From assembly GCA_003024985.2 (NCBI GenBank), contig PXIH01S0005637.1: a stretch of DNA of 11,928 bases; one strand, written 5' to 3'. Every line of letters begins with the position of its first letter. Position 1 is the stretch's first letter. This stretch comes from Euperipatoides rowelli (taxonomy: Eukaryota > Onychophora > Udeonychophora > Euonychophora > Peripatopsidae). Under the pieces are notes generated by a model. That model searched no databases. It saw only the letters and a list, made by a program, of their open reading frames with translations, and was not told where the DNA came from. This document shows positions 1 through 7,469 of this stretch, piece by piece. A program made the translations under genes and the position numbers.

Positions 1-595
1 GGGGGGCTAATTATTCTAATTTTAGGCCAACATCACTAGAGTATTCATTTCCTATATTAATGTTTTGAATAATAATGATATGGAAGTATAGTAGAGACAA
101 TGTTGGCTTATCTTTTAAGATTAAATAACAATTGCAGATTTTTTTCTAAAAGGATTTAACAGTAACTAACAAACTTTACCTGTGTGCTTCCCACCCTTTG
201 TAATATATTAACGATTCATTCTTTTTAAATAGTTTTCTTACTGACATAAAATTGATTATGGTGATTCTAGTTTTCTATTCTAGGGAATACTTTAGTGGGT
301 TCACAAGATACAATGACTTTTGGAAGCTGTTAATCCAGGTACTTCTAGTCCAGAGTGTAATCTTGTGAGAGAGAATTGTATCATCAGATAACTGTTTGGA
401 ATTTTATTTTATACTGTATAATTTTATGTCTAAAATCCTGTGGGTTTTGAGTTTTGGCCATCTTTTCTTCATTGGTGTGAAATAAAAGAGTTAATTTGTT
501 CGATAGATCAATAGATGAACTTATTATTTAAAGTGATCTCAAGGAGGATTGAACAAACCTATGTGTTGGGATGGTGGGGGCTTGAAACCTATCTT

Positions 596-633
596 TGTAA
601 ATAACATTGTAAATATTTTTAACTAACTAACTA
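596..633 (+). promoter_or_regulatory. Paired Pumilio-type motifs followed by ACTAAC repeats
   Basis: TGTAAATA occurs at 596-603 and again at 608-615, a match to the UGUANAUA element bound by PUF-family RNA-binding proteins. Directly downstream (about 619-633) is an ACTAACTAACTA run, which resembles the ACUAAY element of STAR/Quaking proteins. Together with AATAAA at 481-486 this reads like a 3'UTR on the plus strand. Transcription is not shown, and short AT-rich motifs arise by chance in DNA of this composition. Confidence 0.25.
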
Positions 634-817
634 TCATTGAATTTTATTTATTATATTTACTATTTTGAACAAGGGTTGACATTGATTCCCAGTTGTTTAA
701 TCATTGGATCAGTTGATTTTATGAGTTCTGGCAGGGGCGAAGCAATAACGTTAACCAGTTGAACAATATGATGATTTGCTGTCATGACAATCTTTCGTAT
801 TTTGCTTTCTCCTTTTT

Positions 818-840
818 CTTTCATTAAAATCTAATGAAAG
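818..840. repeat. Perfect 9-bp inverted repeat (small hairpin)
   Basis: CTTTCATTA at 818-826 is followed by a 5-base loop and its exact complement TAATGAAAG at 832-840. It lies just after a pyrimidine-rich tract (about 800-820). No function can be assigned; it may be chance in AT-rich DNA. Confidence 0.4.
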
Positions 841-860
841 TTAATTTTGTGTGATTGACT

Positions 861-1250
861 ATAGTAAAACACCTGGGACAAAACATGTGTGTTCTCCATA
901 AAAGTCTTCTGGTTTCTTGCGATATATTTGGAAGGTTAGCATAACTATTAAAAGAATGACTGGAGTTTTAGTTGTTGCGGTGATCGTCAACAAATATTTA
1001 CATGTTGACTGGTAATGCTGCATACTTATAGGATAAATAAAGATGATATCTTTGACCATCTTGAGTTGAACATATATTTTTTTGACTTTCTCGTGAGATA
1101 AATTTCTTCATATATTTTATTGTTAAAATAAGTTATAAATTGTATATCAATCCAATCATAAATTTTGCAAAAAGGCATATATCCTTGTGGGCTAAGGCCT
1201 TTTCTAAATTAGATCTGTTGTATAGGCACCTGTGTATCTTTAGAAGTAGA
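861..1250. other. Non-coding, nothing recognised
   Basis: AT-rich sequence with no repeat structure, gene-like frame or RNA gene that I can support. The short minus-strand frame here has no recognisable similarity and no splice context. Confidence 0.4.
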
Positions 1251-1364
1251 AATATATATATACAATATATATATATATATACAGCATATGTGTATACATA
1301 TATATATATATACAGTATGTATATATATATATATATATACAGCATATGTATATATATATATACA

Positions 1365-1398
<34 letters not shown>

Positions 1399-1410
1399 CA
1401 TATGTATATG
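1251..1410. repeat. Compound (TA)n microsatellite with alternating CAGC/CAGT spacers
   Basis: Runs of TA are broken by short spacers beginning at 1282, 1313, 1340, 1363 and 1396. The spacers alternate strictly: CAGCATATG, CAGTATGT, CAGCATATG, CAGTATAT, CAGCATATG. The CAGC-type spacers are 58 and 56 bases apart, so the array looks like a dimeric unit of about 57 bp that has been copied, not a simple TA run with random interruptions. Open frames across it (strings of Y and I) are artefacts of the TA repeat. Confidence 0.9.
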
Positions 1411-1787
1411 TCATATATTTATGTGTGGGGTGTCAGTGTAAAACTGTAATTATATAGCACTCGATCAAATACATAATTATCAATAATAATTATATGGTCA
1501 GCAAAGCAAAATCCTACTCCTATTATTCTCTTAATGTAAGTATAAATTGTAGTAAGAGGGAACAAATGATATTTTAAGCTTTCAAAATATATGATTTGAA
1601 TTGAAACTGTAAGGTAGAGGTTCCAACAGGGTCGAAGCAAAGATTAGCCATCATCACAAATCCCAATAACAAGACAAATCATCTTTTACTAGCTTGAAAT
1701 ACAAAACTTCCGAAGCTATTTACAGTGCCATCTAGCAGGCTTATTTAAAACTTTAAGTGGTGTTATCAAAAAAAAAAAGGTTTGATT
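1411..1787. other. Non-coding, nothing recognised
   Basis: AT-rich with no supported gene. The phrase CAGGG(T)CGAAGCAA at about 1627 resembles CAGGGGCGAAGCAA at about 733, which may be a short shared repeat fragment or chance. An 11-base A run precedes the hairpin array at 1788. Confidence 0.35.
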
Positions 1788-1920
1788 CCTGTATGACAGG
1801 CTTAAAAGATCTAGGATGCCCGTGTAATTGGCTTAAAAAATCTAGGGCTACAAGAAGAGGAGCACTAAGCCCCATTATGGGCTTAAAAATGTTTGATGGC
1901 CGTGGAACGGGCTTAAACAC
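1788..1920. repeat. Four degenerate units of mini-hairpin plus CTTAAA
   Basis: Each unit is a short inverted repeat followed at once by GGCTTAAA. Unit 1 (1788-1800) has CCTGT pairing ACAGG. Unit 2 (1819-1831) has CCCGT opposite ATTGG and pairs poorly. Unit 3 (1871-1881) has CCCAT pairing ATGGG. Unit 4 (1900-1910) has CCGT pairing ACGG. Starts are 31, 52 and 29 bases apart; the long gap holds an extra purine-rich insert (about 1845-1868). Units 1 and 2 also share a following ATCTAGG. The stems differ in sequence while three of four still pair. The array is too short and degenerate to be a CRISPR, and the context is eukaryotic. Confidence 0.6.
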
Positions 1921-2275
1921 TAGTCCTAACTAAATTAATTAATGAAAATGTGTAACTACTATCCAGCCTTAAAATAAACTTACTGTAGACTAGAGGATGA
2001 TCTGGAACAATATTTATATTTCTGAAAACATTAATCATTGAAATAAAAACATATAAACAAAGGGGGGGGGGTGAATTGGAAATTTAGTGAATGGAAATGT
2101 TTTGTGTATTGACAGACCATCACTTAGGAAGGCTGAGCTCGGTGGGAATTCTAACTAGACAAGGGGTTGGTGACAACAAAAACAAAATAAAGAAATACAA
2201 AAGTTTAAAAAGGGTTTGTTTTGATTTAAACTCAAGTGAATGCAAATAAATAAATTAGTCTCCAACAATGAAGGC
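1921..2275. other. Non-coding with a G10 tract
   Basis: No gene is seen. A run of ten G sits at 2062-2071, notable in such AT-rich sequence. The segment around 2130-2170 is slightly GC-richer but carries stops in all frames. Confidence 0.4.
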
Positions 2276-2279
2276 TTAA
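2276..2279. repeat. Left TTAA target duplication of the MITE
   Basis: TTAA immediately outside the left inverted repeat, matched by TTAA at 2934-2937 on the right. Confidence 0.7.
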
Positions 2280-2933
2280 AGGTCAAATGTAACAGATTTT
2301 TTTAATTTTTTATTATTATTGATTTTCAAAGATAATTACTATAAAAAAAATTCAACTGGAAAAAAAAAAATTTAAAATGCATAAAAAAAAAGTTATTTAA
2401 AGATAAAATTAAGACTATTGCTATCCTGTCTGAGATTACAATTTGAAGATTCCACATTTTTTTTGGGTCTGAGATTAATTTGATGACAAAATAGCCTCTA
2501 CAGCTTTTTTCTTTGTAATGATTTAACATGTAAATAGATGTATTTTCAATCTGTATTAAAGGTCATTTTGAGTTTTTAAAAAAAACAAATTGGACCATAA
2601 TAGCACAAAGGATGAATTTGATTATGATTTTTTACATTTAGACCATATGATATCCAGCCTTATGCTGACAAATATAGCAAATATTCTATAGTTAAGTATA
2701 GCAAGCTGTATTCATTTATAGCCTATGATGTCACAAAATATCTCCCCTGTGTGTAAAGTGGACAATGTTGTTTTAAGGGTGAGGAGCTAAAGACAATTAT
2801 TTTAAATATTGAATTGTAAATAACTTTTTTGTTTTTAATTTTTTTTTTTTTTTCTGGTGGAAATTTTTTTTTAGTAAAAATCTTTGAAAATCAATAATTA
2901 AAATTTTTTAAAAAAATCTGTTACATTTGACCT
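2280..2933. mobile_element. TTAA-flanked MITE with long terminal inverted repeats
   Basis: The ends are near-perfect inverted repeats starting AGGTCAAATGTAACAG at 2280 and ending with the complement at 2933. Pairing continues, with gaps in the A/T runs, for about 120 bp (left arm to about 2399, right arm from about 2817), including a shared GATTTTCAAAGAT. TTAA lies directly outside both ends (2276-2279 and 2934-2937), the target duplication typical of piggyBac-type and some palindromic MITEs. TA with a one-base-longer pair (Tc1/mariner type) would fit the same bases, because the ends are palindromic there. The interior has no transposase frame, so the element is non-autonomous; a short minus-strand frame inside the left arm is not a gene. 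Confidence 0.85.
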
Positions 2934-2937
2934 TTAA
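2934..2937. repeat. Right TTAA target duplication of the MITE
   Basis: TTAA immediately outside the right inverted repeat, matching 2276-2279. Each copy is also flanked by a complementary C/G, so the exact boundary is uncertain by a base or two. Confidence 0.7.
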
Positions 2938-4085
2938 GTTATGCACAAGACATTGTCAAGACATTTATTAAAATATCTTTTGATAGCCTATATAAATAGC
3001 ATAAATATACTTTTGAAATAATTTGACAAATATTATAAATTTTAAGTTAAATATATTTTTTTAACTAGTCAACAAAATACAATATAAACATTTTTCTTGC
3101 ATAAACAATAATAAAAGATCCTTTACTAAGTGATTTAACTATTTTTCTTGTATGACGAGCTATATACAATATGTATTATTATTAATTTATATATACAATA
3201 AAGTAATTTATCGAGAAGGAACCAGAAGCTATGAATCTCAAGTCAGAGGATTACCCTGTAATTAAAATTAATACAGTATATTTAAATAAAAAAATATCTA
3301 CCCATTTAAAATTCTATTGCTATACTTGTACGTAATTCTTAGTTGTGTTAAAAAATGTTTTGCTGTACTTTTTTCTAGTTTTTTTTTTTTTTGTGCTTAT
3401 CTTATCATTTACATTGTGGAATATGATATTTGCTATTTGAAAATGATTTTTCTTTTGTATATGAAGGATTTCATATATGTTTCATTTTATGTCAGAATGT
3501 AACTGTATTTTCATTCTATTTATTTTAGTTTAAATATTTTATTTATGTTTTTAATTTTTATGCTAACTTATGCCAACATTTAATTAGTGATTTTAGATTA
3601 ATATTTTTGTTTATTTCATATAACACAAGTTTAAGTGATAGCAACTTTAAATTATTTAGTTTCTTAATATGGCCAATTTTTTTTACTTAAAATAATTTCA
3701 GTGAAGTGAAAAATAAACAAGTCGTCTTGCTCTCCTATCTTAAAAATCCCATAAGATAATTGTTTATGATGTAGTTTACTTGGTGTAGCATCTAAAGCAT
3801 GCTAGTAACGGGTCATTTACTCTCACGTCTATTTGGCCAAACTGGCTAATTGTCTTCCTGGAATTGGTCTCTTAGATTTATATCACTGGCTCTCGCAATT
3901 TAAGTGTGCATTAAAGTATAGATTGCATTATAATCATTGTAAAAATTGGGAAACGCCATGATTATTTTGAATGACTATCAGGAATAATGAAAACAATAGC
4001 GTAATAATCAAACAATTAAAAGGTGAAATGCCACCAGTCAAAATTCTGATTAAATTGACTTAGAATGTTTTCTAAATTTATATCC
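2938..4085. other. Long AT-rich stretch without genes
   Basis: No supported gene or repeat family. From about 3310 to 3700 the plus strand is strongly T-rich over A, including a run of about 14 T near 3379-3392; the short frame there is a product of that bias. From about 3780 to 3910 the sequence is more complex, but I recognise nothing in it. Confidence 0.4.
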
Positions 4086-4089
4086 ATTG

Positions 4090-4380
4090 ACTTAGCAAAA
4101 AACATGAACAGAAGCGATTTGATGTCTACTCGGAATCCAGAACCATGCTGACTTTTAGCAGATGAAATCTCTTAATAACCCGACATCTCACTGTTCCTAT
4201 CCTGGCAGCTTTCTCGAACCTGAGCCATACATTTGAATATTTCTCTGTAACAGATTTACCTCTCATAGCCATAAAATAATGGACTTTACAATATTCAGAA
4301 GTAAGCAGCCTCGATAGAATAATTATCAACCACAGCCTACACCCGAAAATTCAACCTCTCATCATCGTATGGAAGTCAAC
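4090..4380 (-). other. Higher-complexity island with a 67-codon minus-strand frame, unrecognised
   Basis: This segment has visibly higher GC and fewer homopolymers than its neighbours. On the minus strand 4329-4126 is open for 67 codons. Its second half reads like ordinary protein (for example SNVWLRFEKAARIG and RCRVIKRFHLL) rather than low-complexity AT translation. An AG|GTAAAT splice-donor-like sequence lies inside it near 4259. I do not recognise the product. It could be an exon, a gene fragment or an eroded transposon. The frame's length alone is only weak evidence. Confidence 0.2.
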
Positions 4381-4612
4381 ATGAAGAATCCTTACTTTCA
4401 GAACAATTTAAATTCGTCCATTAAATTTTTTCAACTTTTTTTCATTCAGGTTAGTAGTTTTTGTTAGGTCGTGTTCAGTTGAGTAGTATAGTTTATTTTT
4501 ATTAATTAACCTGTAATATTTTTCTTCGCCATAAAGTTGGCAGAGGAATTTTTATATGTATTGTTATAGTTGAATAGTTTTTATTTTTATGTTGAATAAT
4601 TCCATCAAGCAG
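4381..4612. other. AT-rich filler
   Basis: T-rich, no structure supported. Confidence 0.35.
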
Positions 4613-4830
4613 CAGGGCCCCCATATTTTGTTCAGGGCCCTGGGACTGGAAATCCAAGCAGGGCCATTTCATATTTTTGATAAGCTTTTTTTACAGGGTC
4701 CCAAGTTCATGAAGATTTGATAAGTTTTTTTTTTGGACATTTTGTTGACCATTATTTTGTCTACAGCTCCTTATTTCATTTACAGGGTCCCATATCTAGG
4801 TTTAAGGGGGCCATTTCTCATCACCCCTGG
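4613..4830. repeat. Degenerate array of CAGGGYCC motifs
   Basis: The octamer CAGGG(C/T)CC or a close variant starts at 4613, 4633, 4659, 4694 and 4783, with weaker relatives at 4764 (CAGCTCC) and about 4806 (GGGGGCC). A second, overlapping repeat is seen: TTCAT followed by TTTGATAAG(C/T)TTTTTT, with the GATAAG at 4679 and 4719, 40 bases apart. A related CCCCGGGACT at about 4883 echoes CCCTGGGACT at about 4639. The region looks like an old minisatellite or internally repetitive transposon that has drifted. Two overlapping plus-strand frames cross it but look like by-products of the repeat. Confidence 0.5.
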
Positions 4831-5140
4831 TCAAAACTATGTGGTTTCTTATATAGTTTGTTCATACACAGAGCCCCCTGGCCCCGGGACTATCGTCTCA
4901 ACCAGAATAATGTAATGGTTGAATATTTAAAAATTTCTGTAATATTTTATACAAATCAATTAATGATTTATTTTATCAATAATTGTTATGCTGGCTTAAA
5001 TAAATTTGATTGTTGACATCTTGCTTTAATTATAGTTTTTAATACAAATCTAGTTATTCCATCAATCTGAATTTTGTGTACTTAAATACAGTATTTGTTC
5101 AATTTACTTAACTTTTATTTTTTAGTATTTTTTATTTAAG

Positions 5141-5240
5141 GATTACTATGGACAGGAGGATTTCAACTGAACAGCTTCCCTACGTTCAGCCAAGGAAGTT
5201 CATCCTCCAGCCTCTGCCTGGTATTCCCTGGGCGCAGTAA
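5141..5240. other. GC-richer island with a 30-codon open frame, possible exon
   Basis: An abrupt GC-rich patch in AT-rich surroundings. On the plus strand an ATG at 5148 with A at -3 and G at +4 opens 30 codons (starting MDRRISTEQLPYVQ, ending PGIPWAQ) to TAA at 5238-5240. A pyrimidine-rich stretch ending in AG lies just before (5140), so it could also be a terminal exon. The minus strand is open too, reading RQRLEDELPWLNVGKL. I cannot tell which strand, if either, is coding, and I recognise neither peptide. Confidence 0.2.
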
Positions 5241-5299
5241 ATTTAGTATTTCTCAGCTTAATTTATTTTTTAACAAGTGGAAACTGTTCTTTAGTAATA

Positions 5300-5400
5300 A
5301 TAAGAGCTTCCACAGCTCATATTTCTTCCAACCTTTCAGATCGGCCGGTACAGGCTGACTGATATGTTTTTCCTTCACTAGATCCTTCTGGTTGTGTGCT
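5300..5400. other. Second GC-richer island with an acceptor-like site
   Basis: On the plus strand a pyrimidine tract ends in CAG near 5340 (ATTTCTTCCAACCTTTCAG), followed by GATCGGCCGGTACAGG, CpG-bearing sequence unlike its surroundings. Frames after it are short. On the minus strand a frame of about 20 codons is open across 5340-5395. No product is recognised. Confidence 0.15.
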
Positions 5401-5584
5401 AGCCCTCTACTGCTTAATGAGATATATATCTTATGTGGATTAATAGAAAGTCAATTCCAGTGATTGCTGGTATAAGCCTTGTTGATAAGAGTGACAGGGA
5501 AACACCATTGGTTATTCCACATTCACAAGTCTTAGTGTAGGTACTATAACCTACTAGCTACTACTAGCTGAATATTTAGTTCAC
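5401..5584. other. Non-coding, nothing firm
   Basis: Includes a small repeated CTACTAG motif near 5550-5572 (ACCTACTAGCTACTACTAG) but no supported gene. Confidence 0.3.
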
Positions 5585-5609
5585 TTTAAAGTCCGAGAAA
5601 CCGACATAG

Positions 5610-5720
5610 CCTATTATACAGTATATATTAGACTACTATATCTATATCTATCTATCTATATATATATAAAAATATATACATACAGTATATAGTTTATACT
5701 GTAGTATATGTGCATATATT
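5610..5720. repeat. TA/TATC microsatellite with TACAGTATA inverted motifs
   Basis: A (TATC)n and (TA)n tract at about 5638-5680. It is flanked on the left by TACAGTATATA (about 5616) and on the right by ACATACAGTATA followed by TATACTGTAG (about 5679-5703), which can pair as a hairpin. The TACAGTAT core also occurs in the 1.25 kb microsatellite. Confidence 0.7.
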
Positions 5721-5970
5721 TTAGTTCTATCCACAGTTTCTTGGAATCAGAGATTCTAAATATAATTGGTTAGTAAGCCTACTGTAAACATTTACGCAAT
5801 TGTTTTCCCTTCAACTTTTAATTGAAATTAAGAACACGCACATAAAGTTTTAAACGAATAGGCCTACTTATTTTAATTTGATCACACAAATAAATAAAAA
5901 TAATGTCTACAAAGCAAAAGTAATTACCAAAATTCAATACAATAGTACTTAATTAGACAATTTGTTGAAA
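5721..5970. other. AT-rich, would be intron if the minus-strand exon is real
   Basis: No supported features. TAGGCCTA-type palindromes recur here and nearby (about 5858 and 6545). Confidence 0.3.
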
Positions 5971-5975
5971 CATAC

Positions 5976-6020
5976 GTCATGAATCTTGGCTTCCCTCTTC
6001 CTGCTACGGATTTCTGCCAT
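5976..6020 (-). CDS. Candidate first coding exon of an unrecognised host gene
   Basis: On the minus strand an ATG at 6020-6018, with G at -3 and G at +4, opens 15 charged-residue codons (MAEIRSRKREAKIHD). It then meets GTATGT at 5975-5970, a near-consensus eukaryotic splice donor, in phase 0. The patch 5976-6047 carries four CpGs in otherwise CpG-poor DNA, as expected of a promoter-proximal first exon. Upstream on the same strand is a separate 16-codon frame (6081 to 6031) that would be a small uORF if transcription starts beyond it. I do not recognise the protein and cannot identify exon 2. It would lie at lower coordinates; the minus-strand frames near 5340-5395, 5150-5230 and 4126-4329 are the only visible candidates, and their phases do not join convincingly. 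Without splicing the frame runs nine more codons to a stop. Confidence 0.35.
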
Positions 6021-6039
6021 TTCTGCTAGACTAACTACG

Positions 6040-6561
6040 GTAACTCGTCAACTTGACAAAACAAGACAGATTCACTGACATTTGGTTAGATCAATTAATT
6101 AAAAAAAAATTATGTTTACATGAATAAATAACATCTCAAATGACTCCAAGAAGTAAAAATAGTAGAACACAGATACAGTAAATAATGTCTTGGAAATAAA
6201 CAAGACAGTAACTAAATTTGATAGCATGAAAGTTTTTAAATTTTCTCCTCAGTCTAAAGTCTAGACAAATGATCCCAAAAGAATAATATTTTTTATACTT
6301 ATGTCTCTAATTAAAATAAAATTAACACAACATAACTGCACTATTAAAACTTACTATTACATGGTAACTATGTTAATAAAATTATAAATAAGTATATTCA
6401 ATTATAAAATAGAATTTATAAAAAAAAAAACTTTCAGAGATTGCGATCTTTAATTATTCTTACAAAACATAAAAAAAAATTAAAAAAACAACAACCCAAT
6501 AACGAAAGAAAACAACAAATCCATAAATAAAAACAAAGACAGAATAGGCCTAATGTGTTTA
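6040..6561. other. AT-rich stretch without genes
   Basis: A-rich plus strand with many A runs (6100-6500). No supported gene, RNA or repeat family. It would be upstream of the putative minus-strand exon. Confidence 0.35.
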
Positions 6562-6700
6562 GAGATCATCTATAATAAACTACATCACATTTTGTACACC
6601 CTCCCCCCCCTCCCACGGTTATCACAACTTGTTACACATTTTAATAGCTCCTAAATAAGATTACGTCACAAATTTCTCCCCACCCCCTCCTTTCACAAAA
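6562..6700. repeat. CATCTATAA...TACRTCACA / C-rich repeat, two tandem sub-copies
   Basis: The first sub-copy (about 6569-6617) reads CATCTATAATAAACTACATCACA followed by a C-rich tract CCCTCCCCCCCCTCCC. The second (about 6652-6695) reads TAAGATTACGTCACAAATTT followed by CTCCCCACCCCCTCC. The TACRTCACA cores are 81 bases apart (6581 and 6662). A related head (CATCTGTAAACTACATCACAT) starts the foldback at 7962. Elements opening with a GGCCATCTATAAA-TACGTCA head followed by C-rich tracts are common dispersed repeats in animal genomes; I recall the pattern but cannot name the family. Confidence 0.55.
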
Positions 6701-6720
6701 CAAAATGAATTCATGTAATG

Positions 6721-6728
6721 GATTAGTC
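6721..6728. repeat. Left 8-bp target duplication of the outer hAT
   Basis: GATTAGTC directly before the left end; the right copy at 7642-7649 is GATTAGAC, a 7 of 8 match. Eight bases is the hallmark hAT duplication length. Confidence 0.8.
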
Positions 6729-6821
6729 CAGTGATGATGAACCTATGACATGCTTGTCACTTGATGACACACAAATATGATTTGTGTGGGACACCTCATG
6801 AACCCATTATGTATGGTGTAG

Positions 6822-7046
6822 AATTGTACATGTAATAAAAAGGAAATTGGGTCTGTGACAACTGATGACACCCCAAATATGGTGGACAAACATAATGGTC
6901 TTAGTGAAGAAGTTCACCGCCCTGTTGTGTACATTATACACCAGGAGGCGCTTTGAAAGAAAGCAAGTATGAAGTCATTTGAAAGTGTACTCTCCAGGTA
7001 ACTAAAATTGTGAACTTTACATCTGCACAATACACATGCTCTAAAT
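6822..7046 (+). pseudogene. hAT transposase fragment, part 1 (GTF2IRD2/ZBED-like)
   Basis: A single frame from 6822 to 7046 shows hAT transposase core motifs in order. VTTDDTPNMV (6855-6884) corresponds to the conserved TTDGAP(S/A)M block that holds a catalytic aspartate. HNGL follows, then the block RPVVYIIHQEAL (6918-6953), matching the HCIIHQEALC block. The frame then runs with stops at 6954, 6999 and 7011 to HALN at 7035-7046, the start of the ALNHRQF block. Damaged positions include TTDG to TTDD, the first Cys of the CxxH motif to Tyr, and a stop where the family has Cys. This is the class of hAT transposase also domesticated in animals as GTF2IRD2 and ZBED proteins. N-terminal BED finger and C-terminal dimerisation regions are absent. 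It cannot be functional. Confidence 0.8.
7039..7046. repeat. Left 8-bp target duplication of the inner hAT
   Basis: CTCTAAAT before the left end, matched 7 of 8 by ATCTAAAT at 7470-7477. It falls on the Ala-Leu-Asn codons of the host transposase. Confidence 0.85.
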
Positions 7047-7469
7047 CAGGGGTCCACAACCTTTTTGTACCCTAGAGTACATTCTAAAATACCGGTAGGG
7101 TGGCATGCACCATCTATATTTACTGTAATGATGAAAATATATGTGCAGATGTCAAAATGCAGTAGAATGTGGATTGTATCGCCTGTATTTAGAAAATTCT
7201 CTAACTATCCCCCACCACTATTCAATTCGGACGTCTGTGTGCATTGCACTCAAGTTCGTCTGCGTTAACTTGGCACAAAAGAGGTTGATTTACAAGAAAA
7301 CAGCCGTCTAAAATTGGTTGCCTAACCACTCACAATTTAAATCAATGGGATCCGGGCGGTGCCAAGTTAACGTGAACAAGCTTTCATTTTGTGGTCGAAC
7401 AGTGGTGGGCATACATAAATTGGTTGAAGGGTACCATGGTTACCACAGTCACAGGGTTGGAAACCTCTG
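7047..7469. mobile_element. Inner hAT MITE, 423 bp
   Basis: The left end reads CAGGGGTCCACAACCTTTTTG and the right end, complemented, CAGAGGTTTCCAACCCTGTG, the classical CAGRGGT-...-AACC hAT terminus. 8-bp duplications with one mismatch flank it. The interior has no transposase frame; the 67-codon frame across 7065-7268 does not resemble one. It holds an internal inverted repeat: GTTAACTTGGCAC at 7264-7276 against GTGCCAAGTTAAC at 7359-7371, in a context that pairs more widely but imperfectly. Its termini differ from those of the outer element, so it is a different hAT family and needed another transposase to move. Confidence 0.85.
7264..7371. repeat. Internal 13-bp inverted repeat of the inner hAT
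   Basis: GTTAACTTGGCAC (about 7264-7276) and its exact complement (7359-7371) bracket about 80 bp. Sequence outside the arms (CAAGTTCGTCTGC against GTGAACAAG) pairs partly, so the original arms were longer. Confidence 0.6.

Larger units (their letters stand above)
1..860. other. AT-rich non-coding stretch, partly 3'UTR-like
   Basis: No reading frame of note is seen on either strand. The plus strand between about 400 and 660 looks like a 3' untranslated region: it has an AATAAA at 481-486, two TGTAAATA motifs and an ACTAAC run (listed separately), and T-rich stretches. If a plus-strand gene lies left of the window, this could be its 3' end. That is inference only, since no upstream exon is visible. 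Confidence 0.3.

Noticed and set aside
1133-1457. Two open frames across the TA microsatellite, rich in Tyr and Ile
   Set aside because: They are translations of (TA)n; no coding signature outside the repeat.
1788-1920. CRISPR-like appearance of the hairpin array
   Set aside because: Units are degenerate and unevenly spaced, there are no identical repeats with unique spacers, and the DNA is clearly eukaryotic.
2062-2071. G10 run as a possible G-quadruplex or sequence join
   Set aside because: A single run cannot form an intramolecular quadruplex of the usual type, and nothing around it suggests an assembly join.
4211-4272. Minus-strand GGTTCGAGA (B-box-like) with an upstream TGGCTATGAGAGG (A-box-like), a possible tRNA-derived SINE
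   Set aside because: The A box misses key positions, no tRNA fold could be drawn, and no A-tail or flanking duplication is visible.
4717-5016. 99-codon plus-strand frame and an overlapping 60-codon frame
   Set aside because: Both begin in a T run and cross the CAGGGYCC array; no domain is recognised and there is no splice or start context.
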